Of a stretch of DNA of 19,964 nt, positions 1-7,750 are shown one piece after another; the first letter of the stretch is position 1, and each line of letters starts with the position of its first letter. The stretch lies in contig CAJTML010000028.1 of the NCBI GenBank assembly GCA_910577495.1, positions 1 to 19,964 of the forward strand, given 5' to 3'. The translations under genes were made by a program, and so were the position numbers. The notes under the pieces are model-generated. The model did no database searches. It saw nothing but the letters and a program-made list of their open reading frames with translations, and was not told the DNA's origin. Source of the stretch: an uncultured Eggerthellaceae bacterium (lineage in GTDB: Bacteria > Actinomycetota > Coriobacteriia > Coriobacteriales > Eggerthellaceae).

Positions 1-204
1 GGCGCTGACGAGGGGGAAGGCTATTTCATCAGCACCTATCAGGGCGATGGTAACCCGCTGCCGACCTTCGCCGGAGAGCCTATTTTGGTGAGCATGCCCG
101 AACCTGCTGAGGTGTGGGCGACGCTCAACGCTGACAACAAGGTGTCGCTGTATACCAACGTTGATGGCGAAGTAACGATTTTCAACAAGCACTTGGGTGA
201 CTAA
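1..204 (+). CDS. 3' end of probable IMP cyclohydrolase (PurO type), partial
   Basis: An open frame runs in from the left edge and stops with TAA at 202-204, giving 67 C-terminal residues. It contains a GYFISTYQGDGNPLP stretch followed by FAGEPI. I associate this type of segment with the PurO-like IMP cyclohydrolase family, which closes the ring of FAICAR to make IMP, the last step of purine synthesis. The identification leans on the next gene, which encodes only the AICAR transformylase half of bifunctional PurH and so needs a separate cyclohydrolase partner. The gap to that gene is 18 nt, which fits an operon. The N-terminal part is outside the window, so completeness cannot be judged. Confidence 0.6.
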   Translation, partial: GADEGEGYFISTYQGDGNPLPTFAGEPILVSMPEPAEVWATLNADNKVSLYTNVDGEVTIFNKHLGD

Positions 205-222
205 GAGAAATTGAGGAGCACA

Positions 223-1401
223 ATGAACGAGCTTGAGCTGAAATACGGATGTAATCCCAATCAAAAACCGTCGCGCATCTTTATGAAAGACGGCTCCGAT
301 CTGCCCATTGAGGTGCTGAACGGCAAGCCGGGCTACATCAACTTTTTGGACGCGTTTAACTCATGGCAGCTGGTCAAAGAGCTTAAAGAGGCAACTGGTT
401 TGCCGGCAGCTGCTTCATTTAAGCATGTCTCTCCCGCAGGTGCTGCAGTCGGGCATCCGTTGACTGAGACGGATCGCCAGATGTATTTCGTGGACGAAGC
501 AGGGGAGTTGAGCCCCATCGCATGCGCCTACATTCGCGCGCGCGGCGCTGACCGCCTCTGCTCATATGGCGACTGGGCAGCGCTTTCTGACGTGTGCGAT
601 GCCGATGTGGCGCGTTATCTGAAGACCGAGGTGTCAGACGGCATTATCGCGCCGGGTTACACCGATGAGGCGCTTGAGATTCTCAAGACGAAAAAGGGCG
701 GCAAGTACAATGTCGTGCAAATTGATCCGGAGTATGTGCCCGCTGAGCAGGAGCTCAAAGACGTCTTCGGCATCACCTTTGAGCAGGGCCACAACAATTT
801 CGAGATCAACGAGGCGCTCCTTGAAAACGTCGTGACTGAGAACAAAGAGATTCCCGCCGCAGCTAAAATTGACATGCTTGTGGCGCTCATCACGCTCAAG
901 TACACCCAGTCAAACTCGGTGTGCTACGTCAAAGACGGCCAGGCCATCGGCGTGGGCGCGGGTCAGCAGAGCCGCATCCACTGCACGCGTTTGGCGGGCA
1001 ACAAGGCTGACAACTGGTGGCTTCGCCAGCATCCCAAAGTTCTGGGTCTGCAGTTTGTTGAGGGCATTCGCCGTCCTGATCGCGACAACGCCATTGACGT
1101 CTACATCTCTGACGAGTGGGAAGACGTTTTGCGTGATGGCGAATGGGAGCGTGTGTTCGCCGTTAAGCCTGAGCCGCTGACGTACGAGGAGAAAAAGGCT
1201 TGGATTGCGAAGCTCTCTGGCGTAACGGTGGGCTCAGACGCGTTCTTCCCGTTTGGCGACAACGTTGAGCGTGCGCGCAAGTCGGGTGTGGACTACATCG
1301 CTGAGCCGGGCGGCTCCATTCGCGATGACAACGTGATTGAAACGGCGAACAAGTACGGCATTGCCATGGCATTTACCGGCATGCGTCTGTTCCATCACTA
1401 A
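223..1401 (+). CDS. purH: Phosphoribosylaminoimidazolecarboxamide (AICAR) formyltransferase, stand-alone
   Basis: The 392-residue product matches the transformylase domain of PurH. It transfers a formyl group from 10-formyl-tetrahydrofolate to AICAR, giving FAICAR, in the cytosol. Visible hallmarks are SFKHVSPAGAAVG with the catalytic Lys67-His68 pair, SNSVCYVKDGQAIGVGAGQQSR in the middle, and the C-terminal FFPFGDN and AEPGGSIRDD segments ending in MRLFHH. The N-terminal MGS-like IMP cyclohydrolase domain of normal bifunctional PurH (about 510-530 residues) is absent. I chose ATG at 223 rather than the in-frame TTG at 211 because GAGGAG (213-218) sits at the right distance and the sequence then begins with the family-like MNELELKYG. 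It follows the probable cyclohydrolase by 18 nt and is closed by a terminator at 1499-1528. The symbol is given for the transformylase half only. Confidence 0.93.
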   Translation: MNELELKYGCNPNQKPSRIFMKDGSDLPIEVLNGKPGYINFLDAFNSWQLVKELKEATGLPAAASFKHVSPAGAAVGHPLTETDRQMYFVDEAGELSPIACAYIRARGADRLCSYGDWAALSDVCDADVARYLKTEVSDGIIAPGYTDEALEILKTKKGGKYNVVQIDPEYVPAEQELKDVFGITFEQGHNNFEINEALLENVVTENKEIPAAAKIDMLVALITLKYTQSNSVCYVKDGQAIGVGAGQQSRIHCTRLAGNKADNWWLRQHPKVLGLQFVEGIRRPDRDNAIDVYISDEWEDVLRDGEWERVFAVKPEPLTYEEKKAWIAKLSGVTVGSDAFFPFGDNVERARKSGVDYIAEPGGSIRDDNVIETANKYGIAMAFTGMRLFHH

Positions 1402-1498
1402 GCCGTTCTGCGGCTGGTCGCGCAGACAGTGGTGTCCGCGCGGTAGTGCTGGCGAAAACGACCGCACCAGCGATCGGCAAAAATTTCATGGAATGCAC

Positions 1499-1528
1499 AA
1501 GCGCTCTGCAGTCTGCGGGGCGCTTTTG
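1499..1528 (+). terminator. Rho-independent terminator after the purine genes
   Basis: A 12-bp stem pairs AAGCGCTCTGCA (1499-1510) with TGCGGGGCGCTT (1514-1525), with two G-U pairs and a 3-nt loop, followed by a short T run (1524-1527). It lies about 100 nt past the purH stop. Confidence 0.75.
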
Positions 1529-1590
1529 CGTACGACAAGGTAAAATAGGCGTATTGGGGGATTTTTATCCATGTTTGAGAGGATGAAGCT

Positions 1591-3657
1591 ATGAGACGAC
1601 GCGAAGAAATGGCGCGCAAGATATCGTCGCGCGCTCGTCGCCTGGTGAGCGTGGCGCTTGCTGGCGTGCTTGCAGTGGGTGGCGTGAATGCGGTTGCGCT
1701 GACCCAAACTGCGCTTGAGCCTGAGCAAGCTTACGCGGCACCGGCAGGTAGCTGGAAGCAATCATCGGGCAAGTGGTGGTACGCCTATTCGGGAGGGTCG
1801 TATGCCACGGGCTGGCAGCAGATTAACGGCGCGTGGTATTACTTCGACGGTTCTGGTTGGATGAAGACCGGCTGGCAAAAAGTGGGAGGTACCTGGTATT
1901 ACCTGAAGAGCTCGGGTGCTATGGCAACCGGTTGGGCGAAGGTCGGTGGCACCTGGTATTACCTCAAAACAAATGGCGCTATGGCAACGGGCTGGGCCAA
2001 GATTGGCAACACCTGGTATTACCTCAAGGCAAACGGTGCTATGGCAACTGGTTGGCTGAAGCTCGGTAGCACCTGGTATTACCTCAACTCATCAGGCGCT
2101 ATGCTGTCAAACGCGTGGATTTCTGGCCTCTATTACGTGCAATCCGATGGCTCCATGGCAACCAACAAATGGGTGGATAACAATCGCTACTATGTTGGCG
2201 CTGATGGCAAATGGATCAAAAACTACAACGGGCCTAAACCGGGCACCACAACACCCTCCAAACCGGGCACCACAACACCTTCAAAACCGGGAACAACCAC
2301 ACCCAGCAAACCCGGCGGCTCAACTACCACGCCTTCCAAGCCGGCTCCTGATGCAGTAACGCCTGCTGATGCAACGCCGGAAAAGGATTGGGAGTATTTT
2401 GTCGAAGGTGGCAAGATTTCCATCTACGGGTATAAGGGTACGTCAGGAGCAATTAAGATTCCTGCAACTATTGGTGGAGTGCAGGTTGATGCAGTACGAC
2501 TGAATGATCTCCCCATCACGTCCATTGACTTGACGGGGGCAACTAATCTGACCATTCTTTCATGTTATAACGGTCAACTCACGACGCTCACGGTACCGAA
2601 AAACTGTCCGCTTAAAGAGCTGGCAGTCAGCACAAATAAACTTACCTCGCTTAACGTAACGGCAGCACCGCAGCTGCTTGAACTGAATTGCAACGACAAC
2701 CAACTCACCGCTCTTGACGTGTCGAAAAACCCAGACCTTTTGACGTTGAGCTGTAATAACAATAAGCTGTCTTCGCTTGATTTGAGTAACAACAAGTATC
2801 TTTCTGATCTTTCGTGCGGGCAGAATAACTTCACGTCGCTTTCGCTGCGCAATTTCTCGTATCTCAGGTCGTTTAACTGCAACGGTGGCAGTTTGAAGTC
2901 GCTTGATATTGTCAACTGTCCAAATCTTGAGAACCTCTATCTCAATGGCAATAATCTCACGACGCTTGATTTATCTGCTTTCCCGAAACTGAGAAATGTA
3001 TATTGCGCTGAGAATTTGTTGACGTCGCTCAATGTGTCGAAGAATGGCAACATTGAGGTTTTGCACTGTAGTTCAAATAGGCTTACGACCCTTGATGTGG
3101 GACATATGACCAATTTGGAGACGCTTGTCTGTGACTATAACGAGCTCACGTCTTTAAGCGCGCCGAACCTTAAAAAACTTACGACACTTACGTGCTTCAA
3201 CAACAAGATCACGAACTTCACTATTGCTGGCAGCACAAACATCAATACCCTCAATTGCCAGAATAACCAACTAACCACGCTTGATGTGTCGGGTTTCACC
3301 AAGCTCTCAACGTTGACCTGCGAGAACAACCAGCTCACGAGCCTGAAATTGACAGGGTGCACAGAACTGTACTCACTGACCTGCGACCAAAACAAGCTGA
3401 CTACTTTGGATGTGTCTGGGCTGGCGAAATTGAGTTTCTTGACGTGCTACACCAATCAGCTGACGAATTTGAATCTACAAGGTTGCATTCGCCTGGAAAC
3501 TCTCATGTGCAACAACAATTCGCTGACCACCTTGGACATTTCATCGTGTCCGCTTCTTGAGGAAATTACGGCAGTCAACTGTCCCTTCGACGCTGACACT
3601 TTGGCTAAGCTGCAAGCATGGGGCGAACAAGAGGGTCACAAGTTGTATCTGGATTAG
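1591..3657 (+). CDS. Exported cell-wall-binding protein with C-terminal leucine-rich repeats
   Basis: 688 residues in four parts. Residues 1-49 form a basic N-terminus plus hydrophobic core (VALAGVLAVGGV) and a probable signal peptidase site near AYA-AP. Residues 54-213 hold about seven aromatic-rich repeats of the choline-binding/CW_binding type (GTWYYLK..GAMATGW), which dock non-covalently to wall polymers. Residues 214-264 are a Pro/Thr/Ser linker with KPGTTTPS repeats. From about residue 300 to 670 there are roughly 15 leucine-rich repeats of about 21-23 residues (LxLxCxxNxLTxLDVS), most with a Cys at the same position. No LPXTG signal or C-terminal membrane span is seen, so attachment probably depends on the N-terminal repeats. 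GAGAGG (1577-1582) supports the start at 1591; a second in-frame ATG at 1609 is possible. The gene stands alone between two terminators. A role in adhesion or host/matrix binding is an inference from the architecture. Confidence 0.88.
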   Translation: MRRREEMARKISSRARRLVSVALAGVLAVGGVNAVALTQTALEPEQAYAAPAGSWKQSSGKWWYAYSGGSYATGWQQINGAWYYFDGSGWMKTGWQKVGGTWYYLKSSGAMATGWAKVGGTWYYLKTNGAMATGWAKIGNTWYYLKANGAMATGWLKLGSTWYYLNSSGAMLSNAWISGLYYVQSDGSMATNKWVDNNRYYVGADGKWIKNYNGPKPGTTTPSKPGTTTPSKPGTTTPSKPGGSTTTPSKPAPDAVTPADATPEKDWEYFVEGGKISIYGYKGTSGAIKIPATIGGVQVDAVRLNDLPITSIDLTGATNLTILSCYNGQLTTLTVPKNCPLKELAVSTNKLTSLNVTAAPQLLELNCNDNQLTALDVSKNPDLLTLSCNNNKLSSLDLSNNKYLSDLSCGQNNFTSLSLRNFSYLRSFNCNGGSLKSLDIVNCPNLENLYLNGNNLTTLDLSAFPKLRNVYCAENLLTSLNVSKNGNIEVLHCSSNRLTTLDVGHMTNLETLVCDYNELTSLSAPNLKKLTTLTCFNNKITNFTIAGSTNINTLNCQNNQLTTLDVSGFTKLSTLTCENNQLTSLKLTGCTELYSLTCDQNKLTTLDVSGLAKLSFLTCYTNQLTNLNLQGCIRLETLMCNNNSLTTLDISSCPLLEEITAVNCPFDADTLAKLQAWGEQEGHKLYLD
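1861..2100 (+). repeat. Four tandem 60-bp repeats encoding wall-binding modules
   Basis: Four consecutive 60-bp units (1861, 1921, 1981, 2041) each encode a 20-residue module of the form MxTGWxKxGxTWYYLxxxGA. Units two to four all begin ATGGCAAC and share the ACCTGGTATTACCT core. The flanking units are more diverged. Such near-identical in-frame repeats can gain or lose copies without breaking the frame. Confidence 0.85.
2236..2337 (+). repeat. 24-bp tandem repeats encoding a KPGTTTPS linker
   Basis: Three 24-bp units starting AAACCGGG (2236, 2260, 2284) and a longer 30-bp variant (2308-2337) encode KPGTTTPS repeats. They form a flexible spacer between the wall-binding and leucine-rich repeat domains. 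Confidence 0.85.
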
Positions 3658-3750
3658 GCGCGGTGCAGACGCGGTGTTTGCGGGCTGGCGCAAACGCGTT
3701 AACGAACACTTCGCACTAATCTGTCATTTGTGATGTGATTGCTAAACAAT

Positions 3751-3797
3751 GGGGCAACGACGCGAACAGATGCGTCGGTGCCCCATTTGCTTTTGTT
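3751..3797 (+). terminator. Rho-independent terminator after the LRR protein gene
   Basis: GGGGCA (3751-3756) and CGACGC (3758-3763) pair with GCGTCG (3772-3777) and TGCCCC (3779-3784), with one internal mismatch and an 8-nt loop. T-rich sequence follows (3786-3798). It separates the LRR gene from the flippase operon and argues against translation starting upstream of it. A weaker hairpin without a T run lies at 3674-3697. Confidence 0.8.
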
Positions 3798-3852
3798 TAT
3801 AGTGAGATGTACATACTACGAAATTCTTAATCAGGCTTTCGGGAGGCATCTC

Positions 3853-5421
3853 ATGAAAAAGGCGTTGCTGTTGGTGCTCGGCGTTGCCTGTATATGCTTT
3901 TTGCTGGCGAATGCCGATTTGCTCTCCAACTTCGTCAAATCCGTACAAGGCGGCGCGGTCATCCCGCTTATTGCTGCAGTGTTGCTCATGCTCGGTCGCC
4001 ATTTTGTGCAGGCGGCGTCTTACGAAGAAGCATTCGCGGCGGTCGGACACAAAACGCCGTTTTGGCACAACGTGAAGCTCATTTTCTCGCTCGTGTTCAT
4101 CAACACGTTTTGTTTATTCTCGGGCGCAGCAGGCGTGGCATTCATTATCGACGACGCGCATGAACAGGGCTGCGACATCGGTCAAGCCACCTCTGGCGCC
4201 ATCCTTTCGCAAATTGGTTACTTCGCCGCCGTTATGATGGTGTCGCTTTTGGGATGCGTGACCATGATTGCGGCCGGCAAGATGGATCTGTGGTTTTTGC
4301 TCGGCACGCTTGCTATGGTGGCTACCCTTGTTGGTCTGGTGGGTGTGTTTGTGGTGGCTTACAAGTGGCCGATTGTTTTGCGAAAGCTCCTTGAGCTGGT
4401 GCAGCTTGTCGGAAACAAACTGCTGGGCATTATCAAAAAAACGATGGGTAATGACTGGGCGAAAAAGACGGGGGATTCGCTGGTGTCGTCGGCACATGTT
4501 TTGGCGCACAACCCCAAAGGCACCGCAATCTGTGTGGCCTATGCGGCGTTTTCGGGCATGCTCAATATGGCGTGCTTGGTGGCGGTTGGCTATGCATTTG
4601 GATATGAGCAGGTGGGCGCGCTGGTGATATCCTTCGCCATTGCAGCAGTGCTTATTATGGTATCGCCCGCACCGCAGGGCATTGGCGTGACCGAGGCAGC
4701 CATTACGGCAATTCTAACGGCGCACGGATGCCACGTTGCCACGGCGGCCGCAATTGCGCTCGTGTATCGCGGCATCATTTTCTGGATTCCGTTTTGCATT
4801 GGCGCGCTCATGCTTTCGCGCACGGGCTTCTTCAAGCAAAAGGGCGACGAATCCCAAGAAAAGCGCGCGCAAGATGCGGGCTGGATTTCAGGCACGCTTT
4901 TGCTCATGGTGGCGGTGGCCAATGTGTGCCTGGCGCTCATCCCGCATGACATGAAGCCTTTTACGGCGCTGACCTCGTGGGTTGATATCGGCAACCTCTT
5001 CTCAACACCGCTTCTGTTGGTTTGTGCGGCGGTGCTTGTCATCTGTGCCATCGGGCTCATTTTGCGACTTCGCACGGCATGGGCGTTTTCGCTGACGGCG
5101 CTCGTACTGATTGCGGGTGCGGAATTTTTGTTCGAAGAGACCTGGACGGTGTCGCTTGCGGCGCTTTTGCTGGTAGTATGGCTGTTTGTGAAGCGTGAAG
5201 CGTTCGACCAGCCCCTCCATATTCGCCAAGCGTTTAACCGCCTTCGCGCCCATATGGCGAAGCGGTCGCACACCAAAGCAACCAGCAAGCCAGCTGGTAC
5301 GCAAACGAAGCGACTTCGCCAGGCAACGGGATGGGGGCAGCAAGCCGAAAATGGCGCAAAGCTGCGGGCGCAAGCACAACAAGATGGTATCCTTGAACAC
5401 GCAACAAAAACTGCTTCGTAA
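3853..5421 (+). CDS. MprF-type flippase-domain membrane protein with C-terminal extension
   Basis: 522 residues, polytopic. The first ~330 residues match the lysylphosphatidylglycerol synthase transmembrane (flippase) family. They include the SPAPQGIGVTEAAI segment, the ALVYRGIIFWIPF segment, and an early FINTFCLFSGAAG segment equivalent to the family's N-T-P/G-x-x-G region. The family moves aminoacylated or glycosylated lipids, or related products, across the inner membrane. After about residue 345 comes a further ~100 residues with roughly four hydrophobic spans (LLLMVAVANVCLAL, PLLLVCAAVLVICAIGLIL, LTALVLIAGAEFLF, LAALLLVVWLFV), then a basic, Gln/Lys-rich tail. This resembles the extra spans in MprF, but the cytosolic aminoacyltransferase domain is missing. 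I chose ATG at 3853 because GGGAGG (3841-3846) precedes it; the frame is open to 3739 but crosses a terminator. A possible promoter is TTGCTT (3787) with TACATA (3810). It is the first gene of the four-gene unit. The substrate is unknown. Confidence 0.85.
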   Translation: MKKALLLVLGVACICFLLANADLLSNFVKSVQGGAVIPLIAAVLLMLGRHFVQAASYEEAFAAVGHKTPFWHNVKLIFSLVFINTFCLFSGAAGVAFIIDDAHEQGCDIGQATSGAILSQIGYFAAVMMVSLLGCVTMIAAGKMDLWFLLGTLAMVATLVGLVGVFVVAYKWPIVLRKLLELVQLVGNKLLGIIKKTMGNDWAKKTGDSLVSSAHVLAHNPKGTAICVAYAAFSGMLNMACLVAVGYAFGYEQVGALVISFAIAAVLIMVSPAPQGIGVTEAAITAILTAHGCHVATAAAIALVYRGIIFWIPFCIGALMLSRTGFFKQKGDESQEKRAQDAGWISGTLLLMVAVANVCLALIPHDMKPFTALTSWVDIGNLFSTPLLLVCAAVLVICAIGLILRLRTAWAFSLTALVLIAGAEFLFEETWTVSLAALLLVVWLFVKREAFDQPLHIRQAFNRLRAHMAKRSHTKATSKPAGTQTKRLRQATGWGQQAENGAKLRAQAQQDGILEHATKTAS

Positions 5422-5433
5422 AGGAGTTCTCGT

Positions 5434-6582
5434 ATGATTCTGCTTGATGAGCCCTATGCCTCAGAACCACTTCTGACGTGGATGGAAGCTTCTCAGCACC
5501 CGGTGCGTCGAAATGAGTTCGTGGAAGGATTGTCCGCGCGCTATAACCTCAACATGGTGGATGATAAAGAGACGGCATCGCGCATTAATGCTGGTGAGCG
5601 TGTATATACGAACTCCGAAAACGCGCTTGCGTGGATTTTAGATAACACCGAAAACGAAAGCTTGTGTGAAGGTATTCGCACGTTCAAAGATAAGGCAGCA
5701 ACGCGCAAGGCGCTGGCGCCACTCAATCCGGAGCTCTTCTACAAAGAGCTGACTGCCGATGAGTTGGCAGCGGTTGATTTTGCTGAGTTGCCGCTTCCGT
5801 TTGTGCTGAAGCCCTCGGTTGGTTTTTGCAGCATGGGCGTGTATGCCATCCAAAATGAGGACGACTGGACGGCTGCGCTTTCCGACATTGCGCAAAGTGC
5901 TGAGAGCTGGAAAGCCATGTATCCGGAAAGCGTCGTTGGCACTGGCACCTACATTTTGGAAGGTTACATTGATGGCACGGAGTACGCGTTGGATGCGTAC
6001 TTTGACGAAGCGGGTGAGGCGCACATGCTCAACGTGCTTCGCCATGATTTTGCCTCTCCTGAGGATACGTCGGACCGTATGTATATCACCAGCGCGCCCA
6101 TCGTGCGCGAGATGGCGCCGCTGTTCAAATCCTGGCTTGATCAGGTAAATGAGATCATTGGCGTGCGCAATTTCCCGGTGCACGTTGAGGTTCGCGTCAA
6201 AGACGGCGTGGTGACTCCTATTGAGTTTAACCCGCTGCGCTTTGCGGGTCTTGGCGGCACTGACGTGGCGCTGTATGGCTATGGGTATCGCACGTATGAG
6301 TCATTCTTGGAGGACAAGCCGGTTGACTTCGATGCGGCGTTTGAGGGCAAAGACGACGTGGTCTATACGATGTCGCTTTTGAACCCGCCAGCAGGCATTA
6401 CGGGCGAAGAAACGTTTGACTACGAGGCATTCTGCAACCGCTTTAACAACGTGCTGGAAATGCGCGAGTATGACGTGAATCGCGTGGGTAACTACGGCTT
6501 CCTCTTTATTGAGACGACGGCTGATGATCCCGCTGAGCTGGACTTTTTGATGCATACCGACCTGGTGGAATTCCTCAAGTGA
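5434..6582 (+). CDS. ATP-grasp ligase of unknown substrate
   Basis: 382 residues. The ATP-grasp fold is indicated by LPFVLKPSVGFCSMGVY (ATP-binding Lys126 and small loop), YILEGYIDGTEYALDAYF (Glu176 and Glu183 region), and HVEVRVKDGVVTPIEFNPLRFAGLGGTD with the Mg-binding candidates Glu252, Glu264 and Asn266. ATP-grasp enzymes activate a carboxylate as an acyl phosphate and join it to an amine, thiol or hydroxyl. No signal peptide or membrane span is visible, so it should be cytosolic. AAGGAG at the preceding stop codon provides the ribosome binding site, 12 nt after the upstream flippase gene. Its stop overlaps the GTG start of the second flippase by 4 nt, implying translational coupling. Lying between two flippase-type genes, it probably makes the headgroup or product they handle, which is inference. 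It does not look like biotin carboxylase, D-Ala-D-Ala ligase or carbamoyl-phosphate synthase in full. Confidence 0.82.
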   Translation: MILLDEPYASEPLLTWMEASQHPVRRNEFVEGLSARYNLNMVDDKETASRINAGERVYTNSENALAWILDNTENESLCEGIRTFKDKAATRKALAPLNPELFYKELTADELAAVDFAELPLPFVLKPSVGFCSMGVYAIQNEDDWTAALSDIAQSAESWKAMYPESVVGTGTYILEGYIDGTEYALDAYFDEAGEAHMLNVLRHDFASPEDTSDRMYITSAPIVREMAPLFKSWLDQVNEIIGVRNFPVHVEVRVKDGVVTPIEFNPLRFAGLGGTDVALYGYGYRTYESFLEDKPVDFDAAFEGKDDVVYTMSLLNPPAGITGEETFDYEAFCNRFNNVLEMREYDVNRVGNYGFLFIETTADDPAELDFLMHTDLVEFLK

Positions 6583-7721
6583 AGCTCTCTATTCGCAAAA
6601 TATTAATCGGTCTGGTTATTGTCATTGTGTTGGCAATGATCCTTCTGCGCGGAGATCAGCTGGTTGAGCTGATTGAGACCATCAAAAAGGGTGCGGTCAT
6701 TCCGCTGATTGCGGCGGTGTGTACGCAGCTGGGCAAGTACTTCGCCCAGAGCTTTGCGTATTCGTATGCGTTTGAGGCGGTGGGGGAGCGCATGGATGCG
6801 CGCTCCACCTTACCGCTGGTGTTCGGCACGTTTTTCGTCAACACCATTGCGCCGTCGCTCAATCTTGCGGGGACGACGCTGGTGGTGGACGACGCGCGCA
6901 GACGCGGCATTGCACCGGGCAAGGCAACATCGGCGGCACTGCTTATGCAGATCACCATTGACTCGGGCTTTGCGTGCATTATGCTTATCGGCTTTACGCT
7001 GTTGGCGGTCACGGTGGGCTTGTCTCCGGTCTGGTTTTTGCTGGGGTTGTTGGTGTTTATGCTGGTGGGCGCCATGGTGGTTATCATGGTGCTTGGTCGC
7101 AAAAAGCCGCGCGTCTTAAAGCGCGTGCTGCGCCCGATAGAGCGCCTGGTCAACCGAATCCTTGTGAAGTTCAAGCGCAAGGCACTTGAGCCGTGGGTGG
7201 ATCGTATTGTGGCATCGCTTTCTGAGGCTGCGGGACTTATTGCGCGCAACCCCAAGACCACGGCCAAGGCATTTGGTTGTTCAATCTTTGCCAGCACCTG
7301 CGAGCTTGCGTGCTTCAGCTTGGTTGGCGTGGGCTTTGGCGTCCACACACCCGAGGCGCTCATCTGCGGCTATGTGGTGGCCACCCTCTTCGCCATGATT
7401 TCTATTACGCCGCAAGGTGTGGGCGTGGTGGAGGCTGCGGTGGTGGTTGCCTTTACGGCGTTTGGCGAGACCGCGGCGGCTGGCCTATCCATTGCGCTGG
7501 TGTATCGTGGCATTGTCTTTTGGATGCCGTTTCTTATTGGCGCCATCCTTATCAACACCACCAAGACGTTTAAGCGCGACGCAAAACGCGCCGTTAAAGA
7601 GGGTGAAGAGAAGATGCCCGCAAAAGACAAGACGGCTGCAAGCAGCAAAGTGGCTGTTCAGGGCGCAGTGGTTGCCACTGACAAAGCGTCCACCAAAGAC
7701 CAGCCTACCAATCAGAAATAA
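6579..7721 (+). CDS. Second MprF-type flippase-domain membrane protein
   Basis: 380 residues, polytopic, from the same lysylphosphatidylglycerol synthase transmembrane family as the gene at 3853. Shared features are KGAVIPLIAAV near residue 38, FVNTIAPSLNLAGTTLVVDDA, SITPQGVGVVEAAVVVAFTAFG and ALVYRGIVFWMPFLIGAIL. It ends after the core flippase domain with a hydrophilic Lys/Ala-rich tail (about residues 330-380) and lacks the extra spans of its sister. Translation starts at GTG 6579, inside the GTGA overlap with the ATP-grasp stop, with GGTGGA just upstream as the likely ribosome binding site. Two related copies flanking a ligase suggest either a heteromeric transporter or two steps of one pathway. 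Gene duplication followed by divergence is a reasonable reading. Confidence 0.85.
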   Translation: MKLSIRKILIGLVIVIVLAMILLRGDQLVELIETIKKGAVIPLIAAVCTQLGKYFAQSFAYSYAFEAVGERMDARSTLPLVFGTFFVNTIAPSLNLAGTTLVVDDARRRGIAPGKATSAALLMQITIDSGFACIMLIGFTLLAVTVGLSPVWFLLGLLVFMLVGAMVVIMVLGRKKPRVLKRVLRPIERLVNRILVKFKRKALEPWVDRIVASLSEAAGLIARNPKTTAKAFGCSIFASTCELACFSLVGVGFGVHTPEALICGYVVATLFAMISITPQGVGVVEAAVVVAFTAFGETAAAGLSIALVYRGIVFWMPFLIGAILINTTKTFKRDAKRAVKEGEEKMPAKDKTAASSKVAVQGAVVATDKASTKDQPTNQK

Positions 7722-7750
7722 CCATCTCAGGCACAACGAAAGCGGCATAT

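Noticed and set aside
1863..2340. CRISPR-like or mobile repeat array
   Set aside because: The repeats are in frame, encode conserved protein modules and have no spacers.
3674..3697. Hairpin just after the LRR gene as a terminator
   Set aside because: The 9-bp stem lacks a T run; the stronger terminator at 3751-3797 explains termination.
3739..3852. Upstream extension of the first flippase gene
   Set aside because: The frame is open, but it contains the terminator hairpin of the previous gene; the ribosome binding site and hydrophobic start support ATG 3853.
4590..5288. 232-codon minus-strand open frame within the first flippase gene
   Set aside because: It is a shadow of the flippase reading frame, rich in Ser/Ala, with no domain.
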